This document shows, piece by piece, positions 55,281-64,000 of a DNA stretch of 64,000 nt (positions are counted from its first letter, which is position 1; the number at the start of each line of letters is the position of its first letter). This stretch comes from Psychroserpens ponticola (GTDB lineage: Bacteria; Bacteroidota; Bacteroidia; Flavobacteriales; Flavobacteriaceae): contig NZ_CP116221.1 of NCBI RefSeq assembly GCF_023556315.2, positions 3,114,001 through 3,178,000 on the forward strand, in the 5' to 3' direction. Below the pieces are notes generated by a model. It was not told where the DNA came from and did no database searches. It was given only the letters and a program-made list of their open reading frames with translations. A program made the translations under genes and the position numbers.

Positions 55281-56618
55281 TTATAAATTTCTCACAGCAT
55301 CTTTAAATTGACGTCCTCTATCTTCATAGTTTTCAAACAAATCAAAGCTTGCACAAGCAGGCGATAACAATACATTCTCACCAGCTTCTGCAATTTTATA
55401 TGCAATTTTTACAGCTTCACTCATATATTGAGTTTCAACAATCACATCAACCATATGTCCAAAATTAGCCATGAGTTTCTCATTATCAACTCCTAAACAA
55501 ATAATTGCTTTTACCTTTTCATTCACAAACTGAAACAACTCCTGGTAATCATTACCTTTATCTTGTCCACCAACAATCCAAACTGTTGGAGCATCCATAC
55601 TTTCCAATGCGTAATAAGTTGCATTAACATTAGTTGCTTTTGAATCATTTATGTATTGCACTTTATTAATCTTGAGTACATTTTCCAGACGATGCTCAAC
55701 ACCTTGAAAGTTTTCTAAACTCTCACGAATGGTTTGTTTTCTTATTTTTAATAAGTGCGCTACTGTTGAAGCAGCCATTGCATTTTTAACGTTGTGCTTA
55801 CCCTCTAATGCTAGATTTTTTGTTGGCATAATTATCTGGTTATTATCTATTGTTATTTTAATATTGTCTTTGTCTAAATACGCTCCATTTTCAATTTGTT
55901 TTGTTAATGAAAACGGCAATAATGTGGATTGAATAGGATGTTGCATTAACCACGACTCGATGACTTCATCATCTGCATCATAGATGAAATAATCCTCTTT
56001 AGCTTGGTTTTTTATTATTCTGAATTTTGAAGCGATGTAATTTTCAAAAACGTAATCATATCGATCTAAATGGTCTGGTGTGACATTAAGTAAAACTGCT
56101 ATTTTTGGTTTAAACTCTATAATATCATCCAACTGAAAACTGCTAATCTCCAACACATAGTTTGGATAATTTTCTTCTAATATTTGCTTAGCGAAACTAT
56201 CACCAATATTGCCTGCCAATCCAACATTTAATTCTTGCTTTAACAAGTGATGTGTTAGACTCGCAGTTGTTGTTTTACCATTACTACCAGTAATTGCAAT
56301 TAAAGTAGCTTTGGTAAAATTTGACGCAAACTCAATTTCTGAAACGACCTTAATTCCTTTTGCTCTAATCTGTTTTATTAGAACCACTTTATCGGGAATT
56401 CCAGGACTTTTCATTATTATGTCTGCATTTAAGATTTTAGCCTCTGTATGCTGTCCATCTTCAAATTCAATCTCATTATGTATAAGAACTTTTTTGTACT
56501 TTTCTTTTATTATTCCTTTATCTGAAACAAAAACTTCATATCCTTTATCTTTCCCAAGAAGCGCTGTACCTACTCCACTTTCTCCTCCTCCAAGAATTAT
56601 TAATCTTTGTTTCTTCAT
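55281..56618 (-). CDS. murD: UDP-N-acetylmuramoylalanine--D-glutamate ligase
   Basis: The ATG at 56618 gives 445 residues beginning MKKQRLIILGGGESGVG. A TTG three codons upstream is possible but not needed. The Mur ligase shows the ATP loop ITGSNGKTTTASLTHHLL near residue 110, VLNVTPDHLDRYD, and the third-domain block YINDSKATNVNATYYAL. The last two are the MurD versions of the family motifs. It adds D-glutamate to UDP-MurNAc-L-Ala in the cytosol. A 109-base spacer without a gene separates it from ftsW. Confidence 0.97.
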   Translation of the reverse strand: MKKQRLIILGGGESGVGTALLGKDKGYEVFVSDKGIIKEKYKKVLIHNEIEFEDGQHTEAKILNADIIMKSPGIPDKVVLIKQIRAKGIKVVSEIEFASNFTKATLIAITGSNGKTTTASLTHHLLKQELNVGLAGNIGDSFAKQILEENYPNYVLEISSFQLDDIIEFKPKIAVLLNVTPDHLDRYDYVFENYIASKFRIIKNQAKEDYFIYDADDEVIESWLMQHPIQSTLLPFSLTKQIENGAYLDKDNIKITIDNNQIIMPTKNLALEGKHNVKNAMAASTVAHLLKIRKQTIRESLENFQGVEHRLENVLKINKVQYINDSKATNVNATYYALESMDAPTVWIVGGQDKGNDYQELFQFVNEKVKAIICLGVDNEKLMANFGHMVDVIVETQYMSEAVKIAYKIAEAGENVLLSPACASFDLFENYEDRGRQFKDAVRNL

Positions 56619-56666
56619 TTTATTCAATACCTACTAGGTTTTAAAAACTTTTCAGGAAAATTCAAA

Positions 56667-57908
56667 TTATCTAATTTTCAATGTCACAATAGTTAGTATG
56701 GCAAGTAAAATGCCAACAATCCAAAAACGCGTTACAATTTTGCTTTCGTGATATCCTGATTTTTGATAATGGTGATGTAATGGCGACATTTTAAATATGC
56801 GTCGACCTTCACCATGCTTCTTTCGTGTGTATTTAAACCAACTCACTTGCATGACGACGGATAAATTCTCTGCTAAGAAAATTCCACATAACAACGGAAT
56901 TAACCATTCTTTTCTAACAGCAATGGCAATAACTGCTATAATTCCGCCAATTGTCAAACTCCCTGTATCTCCCATAAACACTTGAGCTGGATACGTATTG
57001 TACCACAAAAACCCAATTAATGCACCAACGAACGCAGCGATATATATGGTGATTTCCTCTACTCTTGGGATGTACATAATGTTGAGATAATCTGAAAAAA
57101 TGATGTTACCAGAAACCCAAGCAAAAATCCCTAATGTGAGTACAATTATGGCAGATGTTCCTGCCGCTAAACCATCAATTCCATCAGTGAGATTTGCGCC
57201 ATTAGAAACTGCAGTTATAATAAAAATCACAACTATGATAAAAATCAACCAAGAGTATTTTTCCAAATCAGGATGGATCCATGTTACTAAATCTGAATAA
57301 TTGAATTCGTTGTTTTTTACAAACGGAATTGTAGTTTTAGTCGATTGTTCTTCGACTTGAAACAATTTAAAAGGTGAAATGTTTGGATCTTCAGCAAGCA
57401 ATTCTTGTTGTTGTTCTATCGGAAGTTTTTCCCTTATAGTTACATCGTTATGGAAAAACAATGTCACTCCAACTATAATCCCTAAGCCAATTTGCCCAAG
57501 AACTTTAAAACGTCCTTTTAGACCTTCTTTATCATTTTTAAACTTCTTTATATAGTCATCAATAAATCCGATGACTCCCATCCAAACTGTTGTAACAATT
57601 AGTAAAATGATGTATATATTCGCTAATTTTGCTAATAACAATACAGGAATTAAGGTCGCAAGAATTATAATGATTCCACCCATTGTTGGTGTTCCAGCTT
57701 TTTGAGCCTGACCTTCTAAACCAAGATCTCTAATGGTTTCTCCTACTTGTTGTTTTTGTAAAAAACGAATGATTCGTTTTCCATACACAATGGAAATAAG
57801 CAACGACAAAATCATTGCAATAGCAGCTCTAAATGTTAGAAACCCAAAGAGACTAGCTCCAGGAAACTGAAACTGTTTTTCTAAATATTCGAATAGGTAA
57901 TATAACAT
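56667..57908 (-). CDS. mraY: Phospho-N-acetylmuramoyl-pentapeptide transferase
   Basis: The 413-residue polytopic inner-membrane enzyme makes lipid I by transferring phospho-MurNAc-pentapeptide to undecaprenyl phosphate. Motifs are complete: [31 protein letters not shown] (Asp pair), [13 protein letters not shown], and the late histidine cluster [17 protein letters not shown]. It is about 50 residues longer than E. coli MraY (360) because of a hydrophilic insert near residues 155-210 ([16 protein letters not shown]). I believe related bacteria have this insert too. It is 8 bases behind murE. Confidence 0.98.
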   Translation of the reverse strand: MLYYLFEYLEKQFQFPGASLFGFLTFRAAIAMILSLLISIVYGKRIIRFLQKQQVGETIRDLGLEGQAQKAGTPTMGGIIIILATLIPVLLLAKLANIYIILLIVTTVWMGVIGFIDDYIKKFKNDKEGLKGRFKVLGQIGLGIIVGVTLFFHNDVTIREKLPIEQQQELLAEDPNISPFKLFQVEEQSTKTTIPFVKNNEFNYSDLVTWIHPDLEKYSWLIFIIVVIFIITAVSNGANLTDGIDGLAAGTSAIIVLTLGIFAWVSGNIIFSDYLNIMYIPRVEEITIYIAAFVGALIGFLWYNTYPAQVFMGDTGSLTIGGIIAVIAIAVRKEWLIPLLCGIFLAENLSVVMQVSWFKYTRKKHGEGRRIFKMSPLHHHYQKSGYHESKIVTRFWIVGILLAILTIVTLKIR

Positions 57909-57916
57909 TGGTTAAT

Positions 57917-59380
57917 TTATTTCTGTAACTGCTTTAAACATTCTTGCACTATTTGGTAATCATCAAAATCGAAGCGTTCACCATTAATTTCTTGATACGT
58001 TTCGTGTCCTTTTCCAGCTATTAAAATGATATCATTTGAATTCGCCATTTGACAAGCGGTTTTAATTGCTTGTTTTCTATCTGAGATTGAAATTACTTTC
58101 TTAAAGTTTTGAGGTTCAACACCTTTTTCTATACCTTCAATAATTACTTCAGGTTTTTCACTTCTTGGATTATCACTAGTAAAAATCACTTTATTACTTA
58201 ATGCTGAAGCAATGTGTCCCATTTTTGGACGCTTGGTTTTATCTCTATCTCCACCACAACCAACAACAGTAATCAACGCTTCGTTTTTAGTACGAATGCT
58301 ATTTATAGTTTCTAATACATTTTTAAGTGCGTCAGGCGTATGTGCATAATCTACGATAGCAGTAATTTTTTCATCTGAAATCATATATTGGAATCGACCA
58401 CTTACACTTTCCAACTCACTAATCAACCTTAAGATTTCAACTTTTTCAAGACCTAATAACTCAGCAGTTCCATAAATTGCTGCTACATTATAAGCATTAA
58501 AATCCCCTATTAGTCTCGTCCACAATTCGCTTTCATTAAGCTTCAAAAGCAGGCCACTTAATTCATTTTCGAGAACTTGAGCTTTATAATCAGCATATGT
58601 TTTTAATGCATATGAATACTGTTTAGCCTTTGTATTTTGCAACATCACTACCCCATTTTTATCATCAATATTCACAAGTGCAAAAGCTTGTTTTGGTAAG
58701 TGATCAAAAAATGATTTCTTGACGTCTCTATATTCAGCAAACGTGCTATGATAATCTAAATGATCGTGAGATAAGTTAGTAAAGACACCACCTTCAAATT
58801 GTAATCCTTCAGAACGTTTTTGGTGAATTCCATGTGAACTCACTTCCATGAAACAAAATTCAACACCAGCATCATTCATTAACTTTAGATATTTATTTAT
58901 GGTTATAGAATCTGGAGTTGTGTGTGTTGCTTTATATTCGGTATTATCTACCATAATTTTAACTGTAGATAATAAGCCAACTTTATAACCTGCTTTTTTA
59001 AACAGCTGATATAAAAGTGTTGTCACTGTTGTCTTTCCGTTAGTTCCAGTAACACCAATTAATCTCAAGTTACTTGATGGATTATCATAATAATTTGAAG
59101 CCATATAAGCTAAAGCACTACTTGTATCTTCAACTTCTATATAGGTAATTCCATTTTGTATATCATCAGGAAGTGTTTCGCAAACGACAGCAATAGCACC
59201 TAAACTTAATGCCTTTTGAATATAATCATGACCATCGACAGTAGCACCTTTTATAGCTACAAAGACATCTCCTTTTGAAACAGCTCGTGAATCAAAATGA
59301 ATGTTATTTATAGCAACACTAGTGCTTCCAACCACTGCATTGATAGTAACCTTATATAATATGTCTTTTAATTCTGCCAT
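57917..59380 (-). CDS. murE: UDP-MurNAc-tripeptide synthetase (meso-diaminopimelate-adding)
   Basis: The 487-residue Mur ligase has the ATP loop GVTGTNGKTTVTTLLYQL near residue 112, the carbamylated-lysine region and VDYAHTPDALKNVL. It also has TSDNPRSEKPEVI in the C-terminal domain. DNPR is the motif that binds meso-diaminopimelate, so the cell wall is predicted to be of the mDAP type. It adds the third residue of the stem peptide in the cytosol. Its ATG overlaps the ftsI stop by one base. Confidence 0.98.
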   Translation of the reverse strand: MAELKDILYKVTINAVVGSTSVAINNIHFDSRAVSKGDVFVAIKGATVDGHDYIQKALSLGAIAVVCETLPDDIQNGITYIEVEDTSSALAYMASNYYDNPSSNLRLIGVTGTNGKTTVTTLLYQLFKKAGYKVGLLSTVKIMVDNTEYKATHTTPDSITINKYLKLMNDAGVEFCFMEVSSHGIHQKRSEGLQFEGGVFTNLSHDHLDYHSTFAEYRDVKKSFFDHLPKQAFALVNIDDKNGVVMLQNTKAKQYSYALKTYADYKAQVLENELSGLLLKLNESELWTRLIGDFNAYNVAAIYGTAELLGLEKVEILRLISELESVSGRFQYMISDEKITAIVDYAHTPDALKNVLETINSIRTKNEALITVVGCGGDRDKTKRPKMGHIASALSNKVIFTSDNPRSEKPEVIIEGIEKGVEPQNFKKVISISDRKQAIKTACQMANSNDIILIAGKGHETYQEINGERFDFDDYQIVQECLKQLQK

Positions 59381-61377
59381 TAAATATTTAACACAACAAC
59401 TTGGTTAGACGTTACTTTTACCCCTTTGGTTATTGATTGATTTTTAACAACTCCAACACCTTGTAGCTTCACTTTTAATCCCATATTTTCTAATAAAGCC
59501 AATGCGTCCATCGTTGGCAATCCAACAACATTTGGCATTATCGTTTTATATGTATTTGCAATATCATAATAAGCTTCAAAAGAGGTATTAACCTCATTAT
59601 TTACGACTTCTAATGACTCTACTTCATCTATCAAAGGTGTTTCTGTATATATTTTTTGTGCAATTCTTTTAAACACAGGGCCAGACACATCAGCACCATA
59701 AAACCCAACTTTAGTACTTGGTTTATGAATCACAACGATGCAAGAATATTTAGGGTTATCTACTGGAAAATAACCAGCGAATGATGAAATATATCTCGGA
59801 TTCTCCTTCCAATCCTTCATCCAATACTCAGTTCTAGCCGTTCCTGTTTTACCTGCCATAGAGAAATTTTTAGAATACATTCGTCTACCTGTACCTCTAA
59901 TCACTACATTTTTAAGTATCTCTCGTATTTCTCCTAAAGTTTTATCAGAACAAATATTTTGATGGATTATTTCTTTTTCAAACGTTTCAATTTCCCTATC
60001 AAATTCTTTAACCGATTTAATAAATCTTGGCTTTACCATTTCTCCATCATTTGCAATCGCATTGTAGAATGCTAATGTTTGCAATGGAGTCATTCTAAGA
60101 TTATAACCATATGCCATTGAAGGAAGTGCATTCTTACTCCATAACTTATGACCTGGTTCAGGAATTACAGGCTGCCCTTCTCCAATAATAGAAATACCTA
60201 GCGGCTCATTTAATCGCCAACTTTTTAAACGGTTAATAAGCTTTTTGGGTTTTTCAGAATAATGTTCATCTACAATAGTTGCTAAACCAATATTTGAAGA
60301 CACTTCTAAAGCTCTAGCTGCAGAAATTTCACCATAACCTCTTGAATCTGTAATCGTTCTTCCATAGAAACGTTTTGAACCTCGCTTCGTATCAATAATT
60401 GTAGATGTATCAATCACTTTATCTTCTAAAGCAGCCATTAATGCCATGACTTTAAAAGTAGAACCAGGCTCATGACTTTCTCCAACAGCATAATTTAAAC
60501 GCTCATAGTACTTTCCGTTTTTATTTCTTCCAAGGTTTGAAATCGCTTTGATTTCTCCAGTTTTCACATCCATAACCACTGCACAACCATGTTCAGCCTC
60601 ATATTTTTCTAGTTGACCTAATAAAGAATGATGAGCGATATCTTGAATATTGACATCAATCGTTGTATACACGTCGTAACCATCTTGAGGATCCACTTGA
60701 TTATAATCTACAATAGGTTTCCATTGTCCGTTGCCAATTTTCTGTTTCAATCTAGAACCATTAACACCTCTTAAATATTTAACTCCAAAAGCACCATCGA
60801 TTCCTGGACGTGTTACATTTCCGTTTTCATCTTCCCTTTCATACCCAATGGTTCGCTCAGCAATTCCTCCCATTGGATGCTCTCGTCTTGTTGTTTGCTC
60901 TACGATAAGTCCTCCTTTAATTGCACCCAGCTCCAGCATTGGAAAATTTCTCAATCTGATGTAATCTGAATAACTAATATTTCTGGCTAAAAGGAAATAT
61001 CTATTTTTATTAGATCTCGCTTTTGTGATAGAATTTTGATAATAGCTTGAAGTTTTATCTGTATATTTTGCTAAAGAATCTGACAACGGCTTTATATATT
61101 TATTAAACGTAGCCTGTTTCGGTTGAATAGCATCAAATCTGATATCATATTTAGGAATTGACGTTGCCAACAGACTTCCATCGGCAGAATACACATTACC
61201 TCTATTCGCTGGAATGTCATGATTTTTAACGGTTCGTTCTTGAGCAAGTGCTCTATACTCATCACCTTGAACAAACTGAATGGTACACAATTTAAAAACA
61301 ACAGCCAAAGCGAAGACAAACATACATCCAGCTATGAAATACAATCTGTTTAATATGTTAGTTTCGGTTGTTGCCAC
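59380..61377 (-). CDS. ftsI: Septal penicillin-binding protein (FtsI/PBP3-like) with C-terminal PASTA domain
   Basis: The 665-residue class B transpeptidase has one N-terminal membrane helix (about 10-30, FIAGCMFVFALAVVFKL) and a pedestal domain with the VKNHDIPANRGNVYSADG block. Its transpeptidase domain shows all active-site motifs: the nucleophile serine in STFK (HEPGSTFKVMAL), SSN (EVSSNIGLAT) and KTG (MAGKTGTARTEY). A single PASTA domain ends the protein (MPNVVGLPTMDALALLENMG), as in Bacteroidota and Gram-positive homologues but not in E. coli FtsI. It cross-links septal peptidoglycan with FtsW. The ftsL-like gene lies five bases upstream. Confidence 0.97.
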   Translation of the reverse strand: MATTETNILNRLYFIAGCMFVFALAVVFKLCTIQFVQGDEYRALAQERTVKNHDIPANRGNVYSADGSLLATSIPKYDIRFDAIQPKQATFNKYIKPLSDSLAKYTDKTSSYYQNSITKARSNKNRYFLLARNISYSDYIRLRNFPMLELGAIKGGLIVEQTTRREHPMGGIAERTIGYEREDENGNVTRPGIDGAFGVKYLRGVNGSRLKQKIGNGQWKPIVDYNQVDPQDGYDVYTTIDVNIQDIAHHSLLGQLEKYEAEHGCAVVMDVKTGEIKAISNLGRNKNGKYYERLNYAVGESHEPGSTFKVMALMAALEDKVIDTSTIIDTKRGSKRFYGRTITDSRGYGEISAARALEVSSNIGLATIVDEHYSEKPKKLINRLKSWRLNEPLGISIIGEGQPVIPEPGHKLWSKNALPSMAYGYNLRMTPLQTLAFYNAIANDGEMVKPRFIKSVKEFDREIETFEKEIIHQNICSDKTLGEIREILKNVVIRGTGRRMYSKNFSMAGKTGTARTEYWMKDWKENPRYISSFAGYFPVDNPKYSCIVVIHKPSTKVGFYGADVSGPVFKRIAQKIYTETPLIDEVESLEVVNNEVNTSFEAYYDIANTYKTIMPNVVGLPTMDALALLENMGLKVKLQGVGVVKNQSITKGVKVTSNQVVVLNI

Positions 61378-61382
61378 TTAAT

Positions 61383-61700
61383 TCAATCTTGTGATTTTAC
61401 TTTTATTTTTTTTGGCGGAATCTCTGATATTACGATTCCTTTATCTGCTACTTTTTTAATTATTGATGATTCCATTTTGAGTCTCATCAATTTTGATCTG
61501 CCATCTACAAATGCAGACCTCAACTCTTTTACTTCATTTTTAAGTCGTGCTATCTCATAAACTTTTTGATCTGCACTATGCGAACTAGCAATCATAATAA
61601 TCGCTAAAAACGAAATGAAAATGATGATTCTCCAATTTTTAAAGGAGTCATCACTCACTAAAAACTTACCTCTTAAAATGCTGTAAATATTTTTTTTCAT
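61383..61700 (-). CDS. ftsL: FtsL-like cell division protein
   Basis: The 105-residue bitopic protein has a cytosolic basic N-terminus, one membrane helix at about residues 24-41 (WRIIIFISFLAIIMIASS) and a periplasmic coiled-coil-like segment (KVYEIARLKNEVKELRSAF). Sequence identity in this family is very low. The call rests on size, topology and position between rsmH and ftsI. In the divisome it would pair with a DivIC/FtsB-like partner and FtsQ. The start overlaps the rsmH stop by four bases. Confidence 0.88.
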   Translation of the reverse strand: MKKNIYSILRGKFLVSDDSFKNWRIIIFISFLAIIMIASSHSADQKVYEIARLKNEVKELRSAFVDGRSKLMRLKMESSIIKKVADKGIVISEIPPKKIKVKSQD

Positions 61701-62602
61701 AATTTTTCAGCAATACGAAGCTTTGCGCTTCTAGCTCTATTATTTATAGCTACTTCTTCGTTGGCTGGAACAATTAGATTACCCACTTTTTTTAAAGGCA
61801 CTTCAAAATTCCCAAAGACATCACGCTCAGGCTCACCTTCAAACATGCCATTTCTTATAAAACGTTTTACCAATCTATCTTCTAACGAATGGTACGAGAT
61901 CAAGCTTAATCGCCCACCTTTAACTAAAACTTCTGGTGTTTGCATCAAAAACTCTTTTAAAGCCTCTATCTCCTGGTTCACCTCTATTCTAATAGCTTGA
62001 TAAATTTGAGCCAATACTTTATTTTCTTTTTTATGATTTAAAAACCGCTTCAAAACCGTTTTTAATTGTTGACTCGTTTTTATTTCGTCATTTTTTCTTT
62101 CTTCAACAATAGCTTTTGCCATTGCTGGCGCTTGTCTTAATTCACCATACAGAAACAAGACTTGTCTTATTTGCTCCTCATCATAATCATTAACCACATG
62201 ATAGGCCGAAACCGCATCATCTTGATTCATTCTCATATCCAAGTCAGCTTCAAAGCGTGTAGAAAATCCACGTCCAGCAACATCAAACTGATGAGATGAG
62301 ACCCCAAAATCGGCTAAGACTCCGTCTACTTCTTTTGCACCATAGAATCGCAAAAACCGCCTAACATATCTAAAATTCTCATTGATCAATGTGAATCGAT
62401 CATCATCAATCGTATTTAAAAGAGCATCTTTATCCTGATCGAAAGCAAATAGTTTTCCACTAGGACCTAATCGCTTTAAAATTTCTTTACTGTGACCACC
62501 ACCACCAAACGTCACGTCGACATATATTCCATCTGGCTTTATATCCAAACCATCAACGGTCTCTTTAAGTAAAACTGGATTATGATATTCCATCTTCATC
62601 AT
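61697..62602 (-). CDS. rsmH: 16S rRNA (cytosine(1402)-N4)-methyltransferase
   Basis: The 301-residue SAM-dependent enzyme has the SAM motif VDVTFGGGGHSKEIL near residue 29, DFGVSSHQFDVAGRGFS, the inserted helical domain and the C-terminal SYHSLEDRLVKRFIRNG. These are the signature blocks of MraW/RsmH. It methylates N4 of C1402 in the 16S rRNA decoding centre. Its start lies 23 bases inside the 3' end of mraZ; three Met codons stand close together (residues 1, 2 and 4), and I kept the first. Position as second dcw gene is canonical. Confidence 0.98.
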   Translation of the reverse strand: MMKMEYHNPVLLKETVDGLDIKPDGIYVDVTFGGGGHSKEILKRLGPSGKLFAFDQDKDALLNTIDDDRFTLINENFRYVRRFLRFYGAKEVDGVLADFGVSSHQFDVAGRGFSTRFEADLDMRMNQDDAVSAYHVVNDYDEEQIRQVLFLYGELRQAPAMAKAIVEERKNDEIKTSQQLKTVLKRFLNHKKENKVLAQIYQAIRIEVNQEIEALKEFLMQTPEVLVKGGRLSLISYHSLEDRLVKRFIRNGMFEGEPERDVFGNFEVPLKKVGNLIVPANEEVAINNRARSAKLRIAEKL

Positions 62603-63047
62603 CTTGTCCCATAACTTCTTCTGCTAAATCAGCAAAATCACCTGTGGCATCATCAATAGCTTTTTCATACTTATCCTTATCCCAAATTTCAATAATATTA
62701 ATTGCTGAAGACACTACAACTTCTTTAGTAATACCAGAAAAAACAACTAAATCTTTCGGAATCAATAATCGACCAGCTGCATCAACTTCTACCATTTTCA
62801 AGCCAGCTGTAAATCGACGAATGAAATCATTATTCTTTTTTTTAAAACGATTTAACTTATTCACTTTCTGCATCAAAACCTCCCACTCACTCATTGGATA
62901 AAGCTCTAAACAAGGCTGAAAAACAGCGCGCTTCAAAACAAAACCGTTTTGCAAAACTGGAAGCAACTGCTTTTTTATTGCAGCCGGAAGCATAAGCCTT
63001 CCTTTGGCATCCACTTTACATTCATAAGTTCCAATTAATGGGTTCAA
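62580..63047 (-). CDS. mraZ: Transcriptional regulator MraZ
   Basis: The 155-residue protein consists of two SpoVT/AbrB-type swapped-hairpin halves, with the two signatures VDAKGRLMLPAAIK (about residue 13) and VDAAGRLLIPKDL (about residue 90). MraZ forms rings, binds spaced repeats in its own promoter and, in E. coli, represses the dcw operon. It is the first gene here. Its upstream region holds three GTGG boxes at 10-bp spacing, so autoregulation is likely. The length is normal. Confidence 0.98.
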   Translation of the reverse strand: MNPLIGTYECKVDAKGRLMLPAAIKKQLLPVLQNGFVLKRAVFQPCLELYPMSEWEVLMQKVNKLNRFKKKNNDFIRRFTAGLKMVEVDAAGRLLIPKDLVVFSGITKEVVVSSAINIIEIWDKDKYEKAIDDATGDFADLAEEVMGQDDEDGIS

Positions 63048-63081
63048 ACTGATTGATTTAACGCTACTAGCGATTAAGAGT

Positions 63082-63107
63082 CAAATATATCGAAAAATAT
63101 CCCACAA
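63082..63107 (-). promoter_or_regulatory. Candidate promoter of the dcw cluster (mraZ)
   Basis: On the minus strand TATATTTG (63089-63082) matches the Bacteroidota -7 box TAnnTTTG, and a TTG (63107-63105) stands 15 bases upstream as a possible -33 element. The spacing is shorter than usual. Transcription would start about 30 bases before the mraZ ATG at 63047. Confidence 0.55.
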
Positions 63108-63125
63108 TTTACCACTATACTCCAC
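63102..63125 (-). promoter_or_regulatory. Three GTGG boxes at 10-bp period, probable MraZ operator
   Basis: On the minus strand GTGG occurs at 63125-63122, 63115-63112 and 63105-63102, exactly ten bases apart, just upstream of and overlapping the -33 position of the mraZ promoter. MraZ from E. coli binds TGGGN repeats with five-base spacers (the same 10-bp period), and mollicute MraZ binds AAAGTG-type repeats; the first box here reads AAAGTGG. Confidence 0.7.
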
Positions 63126-63308
63126 TTTTGTTGATAAATTTTCAATCGATCATGATTTTCGACCGATTTCAAAGCCCTTATTAAGTATTAAGATTTTAAA
63201 AATCAGAGCTCTAATGAAAAAAAATCAATCCCAAAATCATTGTTAACATCTCATTAGCATTAGATTAATTACAATTAAAAATTATAGAAATGTTTTAATT
63301 GAAATACC

Positions 63309-63316
63309 TATATTTG
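63309..63316 (+). promoter_or_regulatory. Candidate -7 box for the alpha/beta hydrolase gene
   Basis: TATATTTG on the plus strand lies 26 bases before the last possible leader base of the hydrolase ATG at 63342. A matching -33 TTG is not evident at the usual distance, so this is a partial promoter match. Confidence 0.4.
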
Positions 63317-63341
63317 TTTTTGATCAAATGACCTATAATTA

Positions 63342-64000
63342 ATGGCGTATCGTTTAAAGAAGGAAAAAGAATTCAGTTATATTGAAGTTGGTGAAGGCAC
63401 ACCAATTATAGTATTACATGGACTAATGGGTGGATTAAGCAACTTTGATGCAGTAACTACTTTTTTCAGTGAAAAAGGCTATAAAGTTCTGATACCAGAG
63501 CTGCCTATATATTCGATGTCGCTGATAAAGACTAATGTGAAAAATTTCGCAAAATACCTTTATGATTTTATAGAGTTCAAAGGTTTTGATGAAGTTATCT
63601 TGTTAGGAAATTCTCTCGGAGGACATATTGGTCTCTATCATACAAAATTATATCCAACTAAAGTTAAAGGACTAATAATTACTGGAAGTTCTGGTTTATA
63701 TGAAAGCGCAATGGGTGGAGGTTACACAAAACGAGGTGACTATGAAGTGATTAAGAAAAAAGCACAAGAAGTTTTTTATGATCCAGAAGTTGCAACTAAA
63801 GACATCGTTGATGAAGTTTACGAAACGGTTAACGACAGGAATAAACTCATAAAAACACTTGCTATAGCAAAAAGCGCAATAAGACACAATATGGCTAAAG
63901 ATTTGCCGAAAATGGCTTTGCCAGTTTGTATAATTTGGGGCAAAAATGACACTGTCACTCCTCCAGAAGTAGCAAATGAATTCAATCAACTTTTACCAAA
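63342..64000 (+). CDS. Alpha/beta hydrolase (3' end cut by window edge)
   Basis: The frame from the ATG at 63342 stays open to the window end (219 codons visible). It encodes an alpha/beta hydrolase: IVLHGLMGGLSNF gives the HG oxyanion region, LLGNSLGGHIGL is the nucleophile elbow with the catalytic serine in GNSLGG, and IWGKNDTVTPP carries the catalytic aspartate. The final histidine would lie beyond the edge. There is no signal peptide, so it is cytosolic. It is divergent from mraZ, sharing a 294-base promoter region. The substrate cannot be read from sequence. Confidence 0.9.
   Translation, partial: MAYRLKKEKEFSYIEVGEGTPIIVLHGLMGGLSNFDAVTTFFSEKGYKVLIPELPIYSMSLIKTNVKNFAKYLYDFIEFKGFDEVILLGNSLGGHIGLYHTKLYPTKVKGLIITGSSGLYESAMGGGYTKRGDYEVIKKKAQEVFYDPEVATKDIVDEVYETVNDRNKLIKTLAIAKSAIRHNMAKDLPKMALPVCIIWGKNDTVTPPEVANEFNQLLP

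Overview
The window is AT-rich DNA from a Bacteroidota chromosome, most likely a marine Flavobacteriaceae. Three things point there: seven large secreted proteins carry type IX secretion (T9SS) type A C-terminal sorting domains; the division and cell-wall genes stand in the order mraZ-rsmH-ftsL-ftsI-murE-mraY-murD-ftsW-murG-murC-ftsQ-ftsA-ftsZ with a long-tailed FtsZ; and start codons lack Shine-Dalgarno sequences, while several upstream regions hold the Bacteroidota -7 box TAnnTTTG. Species was not determined.

Layout. (1) 1-11174, minus strand: a surface-polysaccharide cluster. It holds rfbB and rfbA, a DegT-type aminotransferase, two ATP-grasp enzymes, a CYTH-like protein, a glycosyltransferase, a Wzx-type flippase, two nucleotidyltransferase-fold proteins and a hexapeptide acyltransferase cut by the window edge. 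It probably makes a dTDP-6-deoxy(amino)sugar glycan, with a possible ligase-made decoration. (2) 11617-42516, plus strand: seven consecutive paralogous T9SS cargo proteins of 740 to 2391 residues. Their N-terminal halves differ (FN3, MAM/choice-of-anchor J, Calx-beta, lamin-tail, CUB-like, GEVED and PPC-like modules) and their C-terminal module of about 500 residues is shared. In four of them this module is nearly identical at the DNA level, which indicates recent duplication or gene conversion. Most are followed by a strong intrinsic terminator. (3) 42593-44994: a 53-codon peptide gene, an HPr-kinase-like gene with a PqqD-like N-terminus, and an NTP_transf_5-type nucleotidyltransferase. Two more copies of the peptide gene lie 18 bases behind two other cargo genes, at 18253 and 29948. 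All three peptides end in the same predicted signal peptide plus a 12-residue tail, SSPPDPGGNPFE. This is the best candidate for an undescribed system. (4) 45103-47352: an outer-membrane barrel protein, an MtfA-like peptidase, tRNA-Arg(UCG) and a YqeY-like protein. (5) 47497-63047, minus strand: the dcw cluster, led by mraZ, whose promoter carries three GTGG boxes at exact 10-bp spacing (probable MraZ operator) and ending in a perfect hairpin terminator behind ftsZ. (6) 63342 to the end, plus strand: a partial alpha/beta hydrolase.

How the parts fit: T9SS cargo is exported through the outer membrane and in several Bacteroidota is fixed to a surface glycan (A-LPS). The glycan cluster beside the cargo array could contribute to such an anchor, but this is inference; no T9SS machinery gene lies in the window. 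The peptide/kinase/nucleotidyltransferase set resembles accessory genes of some RiPP (lasso peptide) loci, without the lasso cyclase or leader protease.
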